A stretch of DNA of 64,000 nucleotides from Telmatactis stephensoni (GCA_029948255.1 JALIZF010001678.1:515153-579152), one strand, 5' to 3'. Counted from the first letter of the stretch, positions 8,601 through 20,718 are shown. Translations and numbers: made by a program. Notes: generated from the sequence alone by a model not told the origin.

Positions 8601-11270
8601 CAATTTCCTGTAATTCCATACGCAATGAGCCGTAGAATGTAAGAGAGTGTAAAGAGCAGCACCATGATGAAGGTAACGGCGTTCCACCATTGGGTGAAAT
8701 ATCGTCTCTTGCCTTGAATCCATAGCTCTTTGAGTTCTTGTACGATAAGACCAAGAACCCAAGCCATGATTAACCAATCTGAAATAGAAGTGTCGAAATA
8801 AAGTATGATGGATTTTGATGCTAAATATTAAGGGCGATGAGTGGAATCGTTTGGGTAGATCGGAAAAACAATATTTACAAACTAATGTAAAAGCACTGCT
8901 AGTGTGCGGTACACTACCGAGTCTGAAAATGTTGCTTGTGCTTATGCTTATGTCACTAGTCAGTTATTACTGAATCTGCGCATTTTGGCTTGTGTTTATG
9001 CTAACGTCACTAGCTTGTTACAAGACAAGCACTGTTAATGATCTGCACGTATTTCAGTTTTACGTGTGCTTATACGTCTTATGTCACTAACTCTTACCTG
9101 GAATACTTGGCCTAAATATCGAATTGTCAAACATATCTTGAAAAGCTGAAACCAACAACAACACTACAAAGAACAACATGGACCAGAAATGACTCATAAA
9201 CTTGATCACCGGATTTCCCAGGACCCCACTAACTCTGGTACATGGTGCAATAGCATGTATTATCGCTAGAAAGGGCAGTAGAAGAATATGACGAACCGTG
9301 TAGGCGAAGATACTCAGTGAGGATCTGTCTCTCCAGTTTGGCTCAAAGCGAAAGATAGTGTAGACGTTTTTGTATAGGACCATGTTAAGACAGAGCTGGC
9401 TGTATGGGTGGGCTACCAACTAAAAAATAATAATTAATACAGAATCGTTTATGCAAGGACACATGATTTAAGAAGATGGTTTTGCTTGTTTTGCAATGTT
9501 GCGTACAACAAGGAAGTTTTGGGTCACACGATGTGCAGCTTTCCCTGCAACGATGCGCACAAGGTTATGGCCTGAGGATGTGACACGATGCAGCTTCTTT
9601 TGCAATGTTGCGCGTGCAATTATTTGATTTATGTATATCCACGACGTAACTTTCGCTATAACTTTGCGCGCAATTGCCTTGAGAGCGGAAATAGGCACAT
9701 TTTCATGACAAGATCAAGTCTGAAATGCAAAGCCTTACACATCGCCCTTTTTTGCTTACCTTATCGTTATTTTCTTTGATGGCTAAATTAAGAAAAGCCA
9801 AATCTTTTGCCTTGTCGTTTCGGATTTCGATGTGCTTTCTCCGTTTTTCAAATTCAGGAACGACATCTGTCAGAATCTTAATTTCTTTGAAGGTACGACA
9901 TTGCTCCATTAAGTCAACGGCAAAATCTTCACACTGAGCCAACAGTTCATGGTACTCCTCCTTGAATTCTTCATCTTTGCTGTAAAGAAACAAAATGTAT
10001 TAGGCCGGGCGGATGATAATGTTAAAAACGATTTTTTTAAATAAAAACACTTGTTGTTATGCAAGACCATGCAAGAGATACCCGACAAATTCGATTTTTA
10101 AAAACTCGTATCTCCTTGATTTTTCAACTTATGTCCTTCAAACTTCACAGTTTTACTGATTTTTATGTGCTCTTTCCAGCTTTGGTGACTGTTTTTAAGT
10201 TTGGGAACTTTTGGAATTACAAGAAAAGCCGTTAGTATGAAATGACTGTAGCATTTCACAAAATACGTCATTCACGCGTATAAGATTGCAGAATACGTCT
10301 TGGTAACTGTCATATTCGGATTCAGCATGAAAAATTAGTTTAGAATAGTTATGTTACCAGCTTCTACCCTAAAATGCCTTCTGCACTTTTTTGCAATCGA
10401 CTTTTTCAGTTTTCCGCCTAGTCTAATTAACCAACCAACCAACACGATGACGTCATTTCATTGTCGGATACCTATACCCCTCCCCCTAAACTTTGCTGAC
10501 CTTGATTGATAACGCAATGCTCTGCTCAGTTGAAAAATCTCAAACATCGGGTTAACTTTGGTCTTGTCGTGAATAAACATGTAACTAATATGCAATGGAT
10601 TTGCAAGGGCTTGGTATGTGTTTATCTTCAAAAGGATACTATGTTCCTTTGGAAACTGCTTCTTTTTCTTCGGTGTTCTTAGCGGAATTCCTAAAGTGCG
10701 GGTAATCTTTAAAATATCTATATTCAGTTCGTTTTTAACTTCTTCGAAGTAGGTGTACTCAGGGTTTTCAATTTTGTAACCTTGGGTTATTAGATACTCA
10801 ATGATATCATATTCATCAGAGTGAATTGCCATCATCAGTGGAGTTATAAAGCCTTCGTCTTTGGAATCCGAAGGCCCCAAGTCGTCGGAATCCGTGTCTG
10901 TTGTCTGAATGATCTTGACTATACATTTGACACACTTGTAGGAACTTTCTCTTACGGCAGTAAAAAGTATTCCTCCGATTTTAGCTCCGTTTTTGATGAG
11001 TACTTCAAGTATTTCGTCGTTGTCGTCCTCAATCGCTGAACCAAGTAGCAATTTTGTGAAGACTCGACTTTCTGGGGAATCAAGTTTAATTTCATTTGAG
11101 TCGAGAAGCTCGCGGACTTTACAGACGTCTTTACTGGTGACGGCAGCGTACAGCTCGTTCCATCTTGGCTTTTTGGACAGAAGTCCCTTGTATTCGAACT
11201 CCGCTAAAGTTTTAGCTCGAGGGCCAACTGGAGACGGAGACATATCTGAAATCTCGTAAAAATCGCTCAT
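5634..11270 (-). CDS. TRPC-type cation channel, copy B (complete, 8 coding exons)
   Basis: Complete short TRP channel, predicted 815 aa, a normal TRPC length. Exons on the minus strand: 11270-10501, 9979-9760, 9419-9098, 8778-8259, 7670-7472, 7126-6974, 6414-6370, 5852-5634. Phases agree and all introns are GT-AG. The first ATG is 11270. Residues ~35-190 are ankyrin repeats, including the TRPC-like ITPLMMAIHSDEYDIIEYL. A TRP_2-like segment follows across the exon 1/2 join (YQALANPLHISYMF). Exons 3-4 carry hydrophobic segments up to S5. Exon 5 has the pore motif GLFWSLFGL and S6 (NMLIAMM). Exon 6 has the TRP-box variant KKWKVSR instead of EWKFAR and LPPPLNLIP. The C-terminal exon has the LKDILKRYV motif. 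Its 3' half lies in the inverted duplication and converges on copy A. Family assignment is firm; the subtype is not resolved. Confidence 0.92.
6565..6690. mobile_element. Foldback element present only in the right arm
   Basis: ACACCATAGAAAATACAGCC and its inverse GGCTGTATTTTCTATGGTGT flank a ~70 bp loop. The surrounding 6480-6800 has no counterpart in the left arm, so it marks an insertion specific to the copy B intron. Confidence 0.5.
7800..8055. repeat. Short tandem repeats in TRPC B intron 4
   Basis: Roughly 60-bp imperfect units based on CACCGTGTGTCCACCCCTGT and GCGCACAACACAGTT, bounded by inverted CAATGTTGCGCGCA-like ends. Related CAATGTTGCG sequence recurs at about 9480-9690 in intron 2 and near 48550-48640 and 49170. 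The repeat creates spurious Cys/Val-rich ORFs on both strands. Confidence 0.6.
9480..9690. repeat. Repeat related to the 7.8 kb array, in TRPC B intron 2
   Basis: Two blocks of TGCAATGTTGCG-type sequence spaced by ACGATG(T)GCAGC blocks; low identity to the 7800-8055 array. No coding exon of TRPC lies here: the phase-consistent join skips it. Confidence 0.4.
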
Positions 11271-11340
11271 GATCAACTTTTGGTAAATTATAACTCCGCC
11301 AGATTTTGAGTAGAACTTCCTGTGCAGAAACAGGAAAAAT

Positions 11341-11514
11341 ATGTCACGGTCAAAGGATCAGCATAATGAAATGCTTATGTCACGAAAGGAAGATCAAACT
11401 GAAAATGAAGTGTTTGAAGTAGTTGCAAACTACGTTCAGTATCACGCAACGGAGGGATACGCCTCGATACGTCGACAGGGCATGCGCAGTAGCTACCATG
11501 AGGAACCTCGGTAA
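11341..11514 (+). CDS. Small ORF, 57 aa, divergent from TRPC B; hypothetical
   Basis: ATG at 11341, stop at 11512-11514, 71 bp upstream of the TRPC B start on the opposite strand. The peptide is polar (starts MSRSKDQHNEML) with no recognised domain. CCTCG followed by GTAAAA near the end could be a splice donor, making it a first exon, but its phase does not fit the next plus-strand gene. May be chance or part of the TRPC 5' leader region. Confidence 0.2.
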   Translation: MSRSKDQHNEMLMSRKEDQTENEVFEVVANYVQYHATEGYASIRRQGMRSSYHEEPR

Positions 11515-12185
11515 AATTTCAGATATTATCATTTCTTTTTGGTTTTCTTTAATTCTTTAATAAGAATGGACAGATAGACTAATTGATGTCACAAACGAGT
11601 TTGTTTCGAGAAACAAACACAAAAGAAATTCAGAACTTTGACAGCGAAGGACTTTTATATTTTCTATACTATCTTATATCAAATGTTCAGTTCCTGATCT
11701 TTTTCTTTGACAAAATGTGCAATATGAATATGCTACAAATGTTTCTCAAAACGCTGGAAATTGCATTTCCGAGGGTCTGAATCTCAAAACTTATCGGGGA
11801 GCGTGCCCCTGCATTAGCCCCCAAACTTACTCCCGCCTTCGGTGGTCGATTGCCTCGGTAAACATTTCAGTCTGGCTACGGCCCTGGTCGGTGGGGCAGC
11901 AATGAGAGGATCTTTGCCGACGTAATGTTTGCATTTTGCTTTGTTTGGATAAATTAAATCTCAACAAACAGATTTTAGAAATGGGAAAAAGGCAATTTAA
12001 TGTTCAAACTGGGATTGGACCACTATATTGTAAGTTTAATATCATCTTGTGTTTTGTACGGACCGGTGTTTGCATTTCTCCTTAAACTATTTGGGATATA
12101 ACCACATTCAAAAGTGCTTGAAAACAGAATTTCCGTTCGGTTTGTTTAGGGGACATTATTATCTGTTAATTTTTATTTATGTATC

Positions 12186-12334
12186 ATTAGAGTACAAACA
12201 TTAAAAGTGTGCAACATAAATAGTACTAAATAGTGCTAAATTATGCAAATTCTTTTGTTTTCTATTGTTTAATTAGTGCTATTTAGTACTAAATAGTGCA
12301 AAGTATTGCACACTCTTAGTGTTTGTACTCTAAT
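12186..12334. mobile_element. MITE between TRPC B and PHF7-like gene
   Basis: Inverted ends ATTAGAGTACAAACA / TGTTTGTACTCTAAT with inner inverted repeats of AGTGTGCAA and TAGTACTAAATAGTGC. Otherwise the 11515-12800 interval shows no gene. The ATTAGAGTAC ends resemble the inner foldback of the CRE/CCAAT repeat family. Confidence 0.65.
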
Positions 12335-12388
12335 ATATTTTCTCTTTGTATATAATTTTAAATGTGCATTTTTGCCATTAAATCGTAG

Positions 12389-12392
<4 letters not shown>

Positions 12393-12423
<31 letters not shown>

Positions 12424-12505
12424 ATGAATGAATGAATGAATGAATGAATGAATGAATGAATGAATGAATGAATGAATGAATGAATGAATGAATGAATGAA
12501 TAAAT
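12393..12505. repeat. Microsatellite (AAAT)n(GAAT)n
   Basis: Tandem tetranucleotides changing from AAAT to GAAT. The same composition and order, inverted, form the tail of the SINE at 40745-40850, so this may be an orphan SINE tail. It yields an artefactual His-Ser-Phe-Ile ORF. Confidence 0.85.
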
Positions 12506-12812
12506 AAAAAAAAATAAAAAAAAAAGAATCCAGCCAATCCAGCCTCGTTTTGATGTTTCTCTCGCATTTCAAATGCTAAATTATTTTTTAAAATATCAAA
12601 AACTTTAGAATTCAGCATTATTCTAATTAACAAAATGAAAGAAAAAATTTGGGCACACTTGTATTCTAGTACAAAAAGATTATCAAATATTTCAATTTTA
12701 AAAGAACAATTCATATCAATCATTGATTTTCCCGCCATTCGGCGTTTTGTTTGGGTTTCCTGTGGTAGAGTGCGGTACGGTCGTTGACCTCGCTCCGTTG
12801 GAATATTTCAAA

Positions 12813-12836
12813 ATGGTGGAAGACAGTTGTCCGTAA
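12813..12836 (+). promoter_or_regulatory. Upstream ORF (7 codons) before PHF7-like start
   Basis: ATG GTG GAA ... TAA ends 3 nt before the main ATG at 12840. If the leader is unspliced here, it would be translated first and could reduce or condition initiation of the main frame. Confidence 0.35.
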
Positions 12837-12839
12837 ACT

Positions 12840-15800
12840 ATGAAATCTAGCCGTTATAAACACTCCAAAACAACACTTAAACCAGGTAATTACATAACTA
12901 AATACCTGTTAAAGGTGTAAGGACATTTAAAAGTAAAAAAAACTGGCCCGTATAACCGATTTTTGACGAGCTAAACCTCGAAGAATTCATATGGATTACG
13001 TGGAATTCTATTGGAGGCTGGGTTTTGAAAAGTAGAATTTCAAGCATTTTATCTCGGTCGAAACTCATGCATAGATTTTTTACTTAGTTCCCGTAGCTTA
13101 AAATTATTTTAAATCGTGTTGTTATGCAGGAAAGAATAGGTATTGGAGCTCAAAACTACGAGAGCTCAGACATTGTACAACTTGTCAAAACCTTGAGTTG
13201 TCTGAGTGAAATGCGAGCTAATTAATCTTTAAAGCGTTTGCTAATTCATCTACAATCTCTACTCTAGCTCATGTTTCAGCTGAAGGCATGAAATAAAACC
13301 TATACATATATTTTGCTATGCTTCCTTTATTTCTAGCTTGAATTCATTCAACAGATACAAAACGGCGGTATTAAAATCTAATGTTTTCCCATGATTTCTA
13401 AAGGAAATTGTGTTCTTTTTCAGAAACTGACCTCGATACATGTGCCCTTTGCTTTGGCCCTAGAGGCAATGAAGAAGATTTTGGAAAGTTTTTTCAAAAT
13501 GAAAGCGAAAATCTAGCTGTTCATCAATTTTGTCTGGTAATGCATTTTTGTTTTCCTATGTGGTATTACTAGGGGGTGCATTAGAATTGTATCAGCTGAC
13601 CACCACTGTAATTCAGCCAGTTCTGCAAAGTGGCTAATAAATGATTATTATTATAGAGCAGATTTCATATGGCTGTGAAAATGGCACTGTCAATTAGCAC
13701 GGTATGGTTACGGCAGGAATTTCAAATGTTTATATAGACTTCACAGCACTGCCACGGTCACGTAACAGTGTCATCTAATTCACATGAAATCTGCTTTATC
13801 TACATCGCCACTCCTGGATGAAATATCACAGTCATAACTGTTATTTTAACATATATTCTTTATATTGATGTATTTTTGCCATTATTTGTACAGTTTTTTG
13901 CTTCTGGTCTTGCACAAAATGGTGAAGATGAGGAAGGCTTTGATGGTTTTTTATTTGACGACATCAGAGCAGAGATCAGAAGAGCTGCAAAACTGGTAAG
14001 TTTCCTTAATTATTATGAGTAAGAATAATTGGAGGATTCCATTAGGATAGATTTAGGGTAAGTAAAATAGACCTTTCTCCAAAATGGCCTAAGATGTAAT
14101 AATCCCTAAAATACTAAAAAGCATGTTTCACTTACAGTAATAGCTGTGTAAAACTTTAAAAACTTCTAATGAAAATCTGCAGAGATATGAATTTTCAAAT
14201 TGTGAAATTTTACAGAAAATGTATGGTTGGGGGTATATATATATGCTATACCCCCAGACATACATTTGTCTGTAAAAAAATTTATTAGCAAATTTCAAAA
14301 ATTCATATCTTTGTGGATTTTCATTGAAACTTTCTAAATTTTTGCACAATTACTAAGTGAGACATACTCTTTACATATTCGTACATGTTTGAGGAGGCAG
14401 TGAATGCTATTCATGTGAGAGTACAATGGGGGAACTTTGTGTTGCTGCTATGTGTGACACCCAAGACAGCAATAATAATGATGATGATGATGATGATGAT
14501 GATATACATCATGTGATAGTTAGAGATGTTTTACGATGCCTTTTCAGAAATGCTCAAAATGCCATAAGCGTGGCCCAACAATAGGATGTTGTGTTCAAAC
14601 ATGCAGAAGAAGTTTTCATTATTGTTGTGGCCTAAAAGTTTTTGCCCTCTTCCAATTTTTTGGGAACTTCAGGTGAGTAAAAGATATATAACTTAAACTT
14701 ACAGTAGCACAATTATTGCAAAAACTTTTGTTTTTTAGCTTATAGAAATATATATCAATTTAAGGTAGAACTGTAAAATAATGTAAATTAGGTAGAGTTT
14801 TCCGACATCCACAATGAAAAAAAAGTGTTGAGTTGTACAATACTGTTTTTTTCTCTTATTGATGATAGTCTGATTGTGCTTTGAATAAGCTCTGCTTTGT
14901 GTGAATAAATACTCATTATTTGTTTAAGAACCATTTCCTTATGGAATGCATTGCCAAAGGAGACAGTGTCCCAACCTTAAATGATTTTAAGGCAATAACA
15001 TTGCTCAAACTTATTAATTCATATTTAATTATTTGATTAATTCATATTTAATTATTTAATATTCTATTATTTGTACTATTTATTATCATTGTGTTGACTG
15101 CTGATCAACCGTGCAAGGATTAGTTTACTATTTAGGAACTATTAAACTGAAACTGGCAGTTATTTGAGGGTGGCGATTAATAACAATAGGGAGCTTAAGC
15201 AGGAATGTACATTGTGGTGGCATCCATGTTGACAAAAACGTCTCCTGCTTAAGCTCCCTAATATTGCTCTCAGATGTGTCACTTAAGTGGGCCAGGGCAG
15301 TGCTTAATTGAGTAAATACAGTACAGTATGTAGGAAGTGGCTGTCCAATCTTTAAGGTAGATGTTCATCTCGTTAGAAACACTCAACAAAATTTACTTAG
15401 TATAATATGTACATGTATTTATACATCTCTATTTCAGTGTATTTTGTAAAGAACATCGTCCACATCAGAGTCAACCCATTCAGACAAGCACTCCATTATG
15501 TCCTATATGCTTATCAGATATAACTGGCATTGATGAGTTTCAAAGTCTAAGTTCACCATGTTGTAAGAACTCTTGGTTTCATAGGAAATGTCTGCAGGTT
15601 TGTCTACCAGTAATTTAGGGCAAGTTTGACAAGTAAGCCAGGAATTTTGTTGAAATTTTGGTAGATTGATTTTAAATTTCAAACCTATGATTGGGGTCTG
15701 TATGCCTCCTAGAAATCCTGGATGTAATATCTCTTAAACTCGAGCTTTGTGTTGGATCTGACGTTCCAAACACTGAGAAACTGATATCGTTTCAAGGTGT

Positions 15801-18800
15801 TTGGAACCTCTGATCCAACACGAAGCTCAAGTTTAAGAATTGACTTTTCAATTGTTCATAATAATTCATGATCAATGATTGATGTATAAGAATGAGTGGC
15901 CTGATTGATATAAAACTTTAGAAAATTATAGGAGCATTTACTATTATCTATATGTTTACTGGAACCATATTTTTCTTAATTTTGGTTAGATTTTTGATCT
16001 TTTTGATCTTTTTCTGATCCTTTGATCATCTATGGGGGTGGAGGTTATTTAAATCAACCAATAATTTGCATGTCTCCACCTCCAAAGATAACTGATGGAT
16101 CGACAGAAAAAATCTAAACTGAAGTTGGAACGAATGGAATCACGATACAATGATTTGTTGTAGAAAGGTTTTGGACACATTATATATCAAGAGTGATTGT
16201 GAAATGTTTTGGAAAAGAATTAACTTTCCAGGCAAACCACTCAATTCAATGCTGTGACAACAGTGTATTAAAAACTCATGAAATTAGATTGATTATTACT
16301 GTTATCATTGAAGTGCGACCTGCGAAGCTTGAAGTCTTGTTTGGAAACTTGCATTCAGATAGACGTCAATCAAATCACTCAACCAATACAAATTGCGATT
16401 CCTAAGAAAGAATGCCTTGAATTTACAATAAAAGTTAATTATATATTCAAAGTTTATATTATTTTATCTAAACTTTCTTTGCAAATTCGAGGCATTTTTC
16501 TTGAGAATGGCTGTTTGTATTGGTCGAGTGATTTGATTTACGTCCATGTGAATGCTAGTTTTGAATAGAGACTTTGACCTTCACAGGTCACATTTCATTG
16601 ATAATGGCCATAAGTTTCTCTTTTTTTGCTTAGAAACAAGCCTTAGTGAGTGGTAGTTATTTCTTCCGATGTGCTTTATGTAATAACTTGGAGGACTTTC
16701 AAAAAGAGATGAGCCTAATGGGTATTTACATCCCAGAAAGGTCAGTAAAATTATTACTGAGAGTGTAATGTAAGAATGGATATTGTTTTAGATATGTGTT
16801 ATTTTACTCTACTAAAAAAAAGTAAAGCAACCTTATTTAGCATTGGTAACTCATAACAACTAGTTGTAGACTGATAACCTTGAGGCTGGCAGTGCACTCA
16901 ATCCCCCCCCCCCCCCCCCCCCCCCTACCCCCCGTCCATCGGTGCTTCATTTTAAGGGTATTTAAAGCTAATTAAAGCCTCGCAGAATGGAAAGCATTGA
17001 ACATGTGACCTCGCACTGCAAGCCACACACTAACCAAATGTGCCATCCTTGCTCCTATTGTCCATAACCATCCTTAAATCTTATAAATTATCATGAATTC
17101 AGTGGTAAATTTTGACCATCTTTTTACTAGGGATGCCAAGTGGGAAGAAGGAAATGCATATGCTGATCTGCTTCATGCGTACAACAAATGTGATAGTGAA
17201 ACATGTCTCTGTCCTGAAGGAAGAGAGTTTTCTGGGGAACACAAGTGAGTGATTTCTTTTCACTCTTAAATCCAAGATACATGTAGTGGTTGCATTCGTT
17301 TCCACTGTTTCATATTGACTTGAAAAATTCATGCACCCTAAGCGGTGTAGTCTCCCTCGCAGCTGTGTTTGGCCTCATCATGCAATGCCCCCTTGGAAAA
17401 ACATGGCTGCAAGCGCTACGTTCTGTTCCCATTGTATCCGAGGGAGTGTTGCGTGACGACGGAGGCTAAACATGGCTGCGAGGGAGACTATAAGCGATGC
17501 AAGAGTCTGCGCAAGGGCGCAGCCTGATGAGAACACTGACTGATTCATAAACATTCTTCTAATGCACATAATACAATGATTGCTTATAATTATTATTATA
17601 TGAATTAAACATCTTAGAGAAATAACTGATTCATTCATCCTATTTCAATTTTGCAGTGGAAAAAACTGGCAAATCTGTCTATGTTACACATGTGGACAAA
17701 CTGGAACTCATCTTCAATGTAAAGGCTGGAGCCAAATGCCGACTCAGTGGCTATGCGCTGACTGTGATATTGTATTAAAAACAGAATCAGATAGGAAGGA
17801 ATTCAAAACCATACAAATATCCAAGAATGAAGAAAAGGATGTCTCATTGAATGAAATTTTATCACCTCTTATAAATAAGAGTGCAAGTGAACCCAAAGAA
17901 AGTGGCCCGTGTAATAGTGTTCTTGAAAGCCTTTGTGTTACATCCAGTTCAGAGGATTTGGATGAAGTACTTGTGTTACCACGTAATCCCAAAGTCAAGA
18001 GATTGAAATTTTTAGATAGTGATACATCTGATACTTTATCAGAGTCTAGTGGATGTGAAGAAAAACATAAAAAGAGAAATTCTACTTATAAAATATCCAG
18101 ACATAATAAGATTAAAATGAACACAAAGGCCCAAAGAAGAGAATATAGGCAAGCTAGAAAACGATACAACAAGGAATTAACCTCAAAGTTCAAGGCAAAA
18201 GAATCAGTTGAGGCATCTCTGAGTCAAGAGGAATCCTTTGATACGAATAGTTTTTCTCTCTCTCTAGATGTCAGCATTGAGTCTGATACATGCATTACAA
18301 CCCAACCCAACAATACTCTTGAAGATATCATAGATACTGATTCAACATTATTCCAAAGTGATGTAAAAATGAGCTCCGAATCCCTAAGTAACGAGTGCTT
18401 ACAAAGCTCAAGTCTGCTGACAATAAGTCCTAAAAAAAAGTTATCTTCATCAAGTCCAAAAAAAATGTGTTCAAAAAGGTCTCCAAATCAACGTCAACTG
18501 GATATTCTCAGTATGTTTTCCTCTGGCAACAATTTAAAGAAAAGATTTAGTTATGGTGTACAAGATAGCACAAATCAGGGTCCTAAGACATCTCCGGGAA
18601 TTAAGCGTGGTATCAAGAAACGAAAGCTTGATGGCTCAGGTCACAGATCTATAACGTCGTACATGACATTCAGTTCCAACCATTCTTCTCCCAAGAGAAA
18701 ATCAAGGGAACCATCGCCCACTTTTGCTGGTAGCTCATCTTGTTCCACTCAAACACAAACTCATAACAGCAGTAGATTAAGTCTAGCTAGTTTATCTGCA

Positions 18801-19691
18801 TCTTGTCTGGATGGGGCAAAGCGATTCTTTGACCATGCAATCAGGAAATTTCAATTGGGAGAAAATCCTCGTCATCAAAATAGCACAACCACTTTTGTAG
18901 ATAACCAACTTATGACTGAAGATTCAGACACTGACAGTTCTTGTAGTATTGAATTAGTCAAAGTATCAAAGAAAGAACTTTCATCAGATGCTAATCCTTG
19001 GGATAGGACATCATGCGATGCAGTAGTTATTTCAGATGATAGTGATGACCAGGATAGCGGAAAAGGAGGAAGTCGAGATAACAGCGATGCAGGATTGAGC
19101 TGTGTGAGTAGTACAGACAGTAAGGTAAATGCCGATGACATCCAGGAGTTACAAGACATTGAAAATGGATTTGCAGAAACTGCTGGAAGTTTTATGGATA
19201 ATGCCAATGGTGATGATGGCATTTTCTTGGGTTGTGATGATGACAAGGGTTTGGGTTTCACTTGTAGATCAGACATTAAAGACGAACATGATATAATGGA
19301 TGGAACATCACTTACAGATAGTCCTTTAGGTGACCCAATAAATCAAGCAAACCATAAATCAAGACAATCAAAAAAGAAAGAACACAAGTGCAAACACAGC
19401 AAAGAAAAGACTCTTTCTCCAATTGTTCTTTCTGAAAGCAGCTCAGATGAAAGCCTACAACCCCTAAGAAAGACGAAGAGAAAGCTACCATCACCCAAGT
19501 CTAAACATTTCAGCTTGTTGAAATACAATGAGTGTAGTGATGAAGATTTTCAGTCCAAGCAAAAAGTCCGGCAAAGAAGCCAAGAGTTTCATTTAACAAT
19601 CAAGTACAAAAATTCTACAAAAACAGACAAGGCAAAGAAGAAAATTGGACACGGCTCAGACATTGATGTATTAGCTGAAGTTCCAAGCTAG
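12840..19691 (+). CDS. PHF7/G2E3-like extended-PHD/RING protein with long disordered tail, no HECT
   Basis: Eight exons, 933 aa: 12840-12885, 13424-13536, 13894-13995, 14548-14672, 15438-15597, 16634-16740, 17131-17244, 17657-19691; phases check. The N-terminal ~290 residues have the PHF7/G2E3 architecture. An extended PHD starts at C22-A-L-C25 and continues through [36 protein letters not shown] and FGNF. A RING/PHD-like CPIC...WFHRKCL (about 152-181) follows, then the conserved RDAKWE segment and a last zinc module [10 protein letters not shown]...WLCADC. PHF7 is a histone ubiquitin ligase and G2E3 a cell-cycle E3. The remaining ~640 residues, in one exon, are Ser/Asp/Lys-rich and predicted disordered. 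G2E3's HECT domain is absent and the protein is longer than PHF7 (~380 aa). Candidate SUMO-interacting motifs are VVISDDSDD (~712) and [10 protein letters not shown] (~843). Nuclear E3 or reader role inferred. Confidence 0.9.
13654..13799. mobile_element. ~145-bp foldback MITE, CAGATTTCATATG family, copy 1
   Basis: Ends AGAGCAGATTTCATATG...CATGAAATCTGCTTTAT are inverted. The centre has TTTATAGAC and CACGGTCACG blocks. Family members: 21058-21202, 29643-29797, 44936-45078, 48004-48144 and a partial near 37617-37712. Sits in intron 2. Confidence 0.75.
15186..15262. mobile_element. Short foldback MITE, GGGAGCTTAAGCAGGA family
   Basis: Ends AGGGAGCTTAAGCAGGA / TCCTGCTTAAGCTCCCT with a short spacer containing TTGACAAAAACG. 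A longer member is at 25201-25434. Confidence 0.7.
15732..15838. mobile_element. Foldback element in PHF7-like intron 5
   Basis: TCTTAAACTCGAGCTT...AAGCTCAAGTTTAAGA with nested GTTGGATC/GATCCAAC and CCAAACAC/GTGTTTGG arms. Near-complete hairpin, no ORF. Confidence 0.6.
16346..16560. mobile_element. Foldback element in PHF7-like intron 5
   Basis: Inverted arms built on CAAATCACTCAACCAATAC and GTATTGGTCGAGTGATTTG with outer GCATTCA/TGAATGC. The small ORFs here come from the repeat. Confidence 0.6.
16905..17064 (-). mobile_element. tRNA-derived SINE (minus strand) with poly(C) run
   Basis: On the minus strand the head reads TGGCACATTTGGTTAGTG (A-box-like) followed by GTTCAATGC (B-box-like), then TTTAATTAGCTTTAAATACC. 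The same body is seen at 22490-22713. A run of about 22 C bases sits at its 3' side (about 16904-16925). Confidence 0.65.
17348..17490. mobile_element. Foldback MITE, TAGTCTCCCTCGCAGC family
   Basis: TAGTCTCCCTCGCAGC at one end and GCTGCGAGGGAGACTA at the other. A related sequence (TAGTCTCCTTCG...CGAAGGAGACTA) occurs at 55569-55637 and 59944-60012. Confidence 0.7.
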
Positions 19692-20470
19692 AGTTCAAAT
19701 TTTCTAGAGTATGTAAATGTATATAGGATTTTTAAAAGTTGTGACAGTCTTGTATATTTTGAAATTCTTATTCTGAAATTGCAAACTAAGAAAGTTTTAA
19801 TTATATGGATCAAAATTTTTCATTTTTAGGGTTCATTTCAGAATAACAACCAACCAATATGACACCATGGCAACATGACTGTGCATGCATATCACATCTT
19901 GACCACAGGAATCCCAAGCAATATTTTTAGAATTTTTATCAATAGATTTTCACAAACAGGAAAGTACTTGATGCAAAAGGCGGGCAAAGGAGTATACTAT
20001 AATGTACCCAAATTTTTTGGGGATTAACTTTGGCTTCTGTGGCTTAGTTTTTGGCAGCAAAGTGTATAACTGGCTCGGCCATCAGAATCATAACAGGATT
20101 GTTTCACAAGTTGTGTATGCATGGTACATTTTGCCATGGTGTCCCTTCATATATATAGTGTATTGTCATTTTAGGACCATTTGTAATGTTCAGTTTCCAT
20201 TCACCTAGCTTGTGTGTTACTTACCTCTTCAGCACAGTAAAATGTTTTATCCAGTTCATGGTGAAGTAGAGAATTATTTTGTTGTTCTGGAAGTCAAAAT
20301 TTATCTCAATTGTGATTGGTTGACCTTGATCAGGTTGACCAATCAACATCGTTTATATTGAAAAAATTACAATGACCATTAAAAAGCCACCATAAAGGAT
20401 TTTGACAGCTTTGATGTCTCGACAGGAAGAGTTTCTACAGATATTATTACATTGATGTACAAACTCCAAC

Positions 20471-20707
20471 TACTACTGAAATCACTTGACTGTTAGCACC
20501 GCCAATCGATCAATCGTGTTTTGAATTTTGGTTGACTCACGTGACCATTTGGAGTGCTCCAACTGGTGACGTTTCATCAAAGAACAATAGCAGGAAGCAA
20601 AACGTCACCAGTTAGAGCTCTCCAAATGGTCACATGAGTCAACTGAAATTCAAAATGCGATCAATTGATCGATCGGTGATGCTAACAGTCGAGTGATTTT
20701 AGTAGTA
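20471..20707. mobile_element. 237-bp near-complete foldback MITE
   Basis: TACTACTGAAATCACTTGAC ... GTCGAGTGATTTTAGTAGTA. The arms run through ATCGATCAATCG, TGACTCACGTGACC and AACTGGTGACGTTT to a short loop. High arm identity suggests a young insertion. Confidence 0.8.
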
Positions 20708-20718
20708 TTGAACTGATC

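Noticed and set aside
8290..8777. Second frame (102 aa) over TRPC exon 4
   Set aside because: Overlaps the hydrophobic S2-S5 exon, whose frame fits the TRPC alignment and phases; the other frame does not.
18875..19276. Minus-strand 133-aa ORF and other antisense ORFs opposite the PHF7-like last exon
   Set aside because: Shadow of the real plus-strand frame; no domain or splice context.
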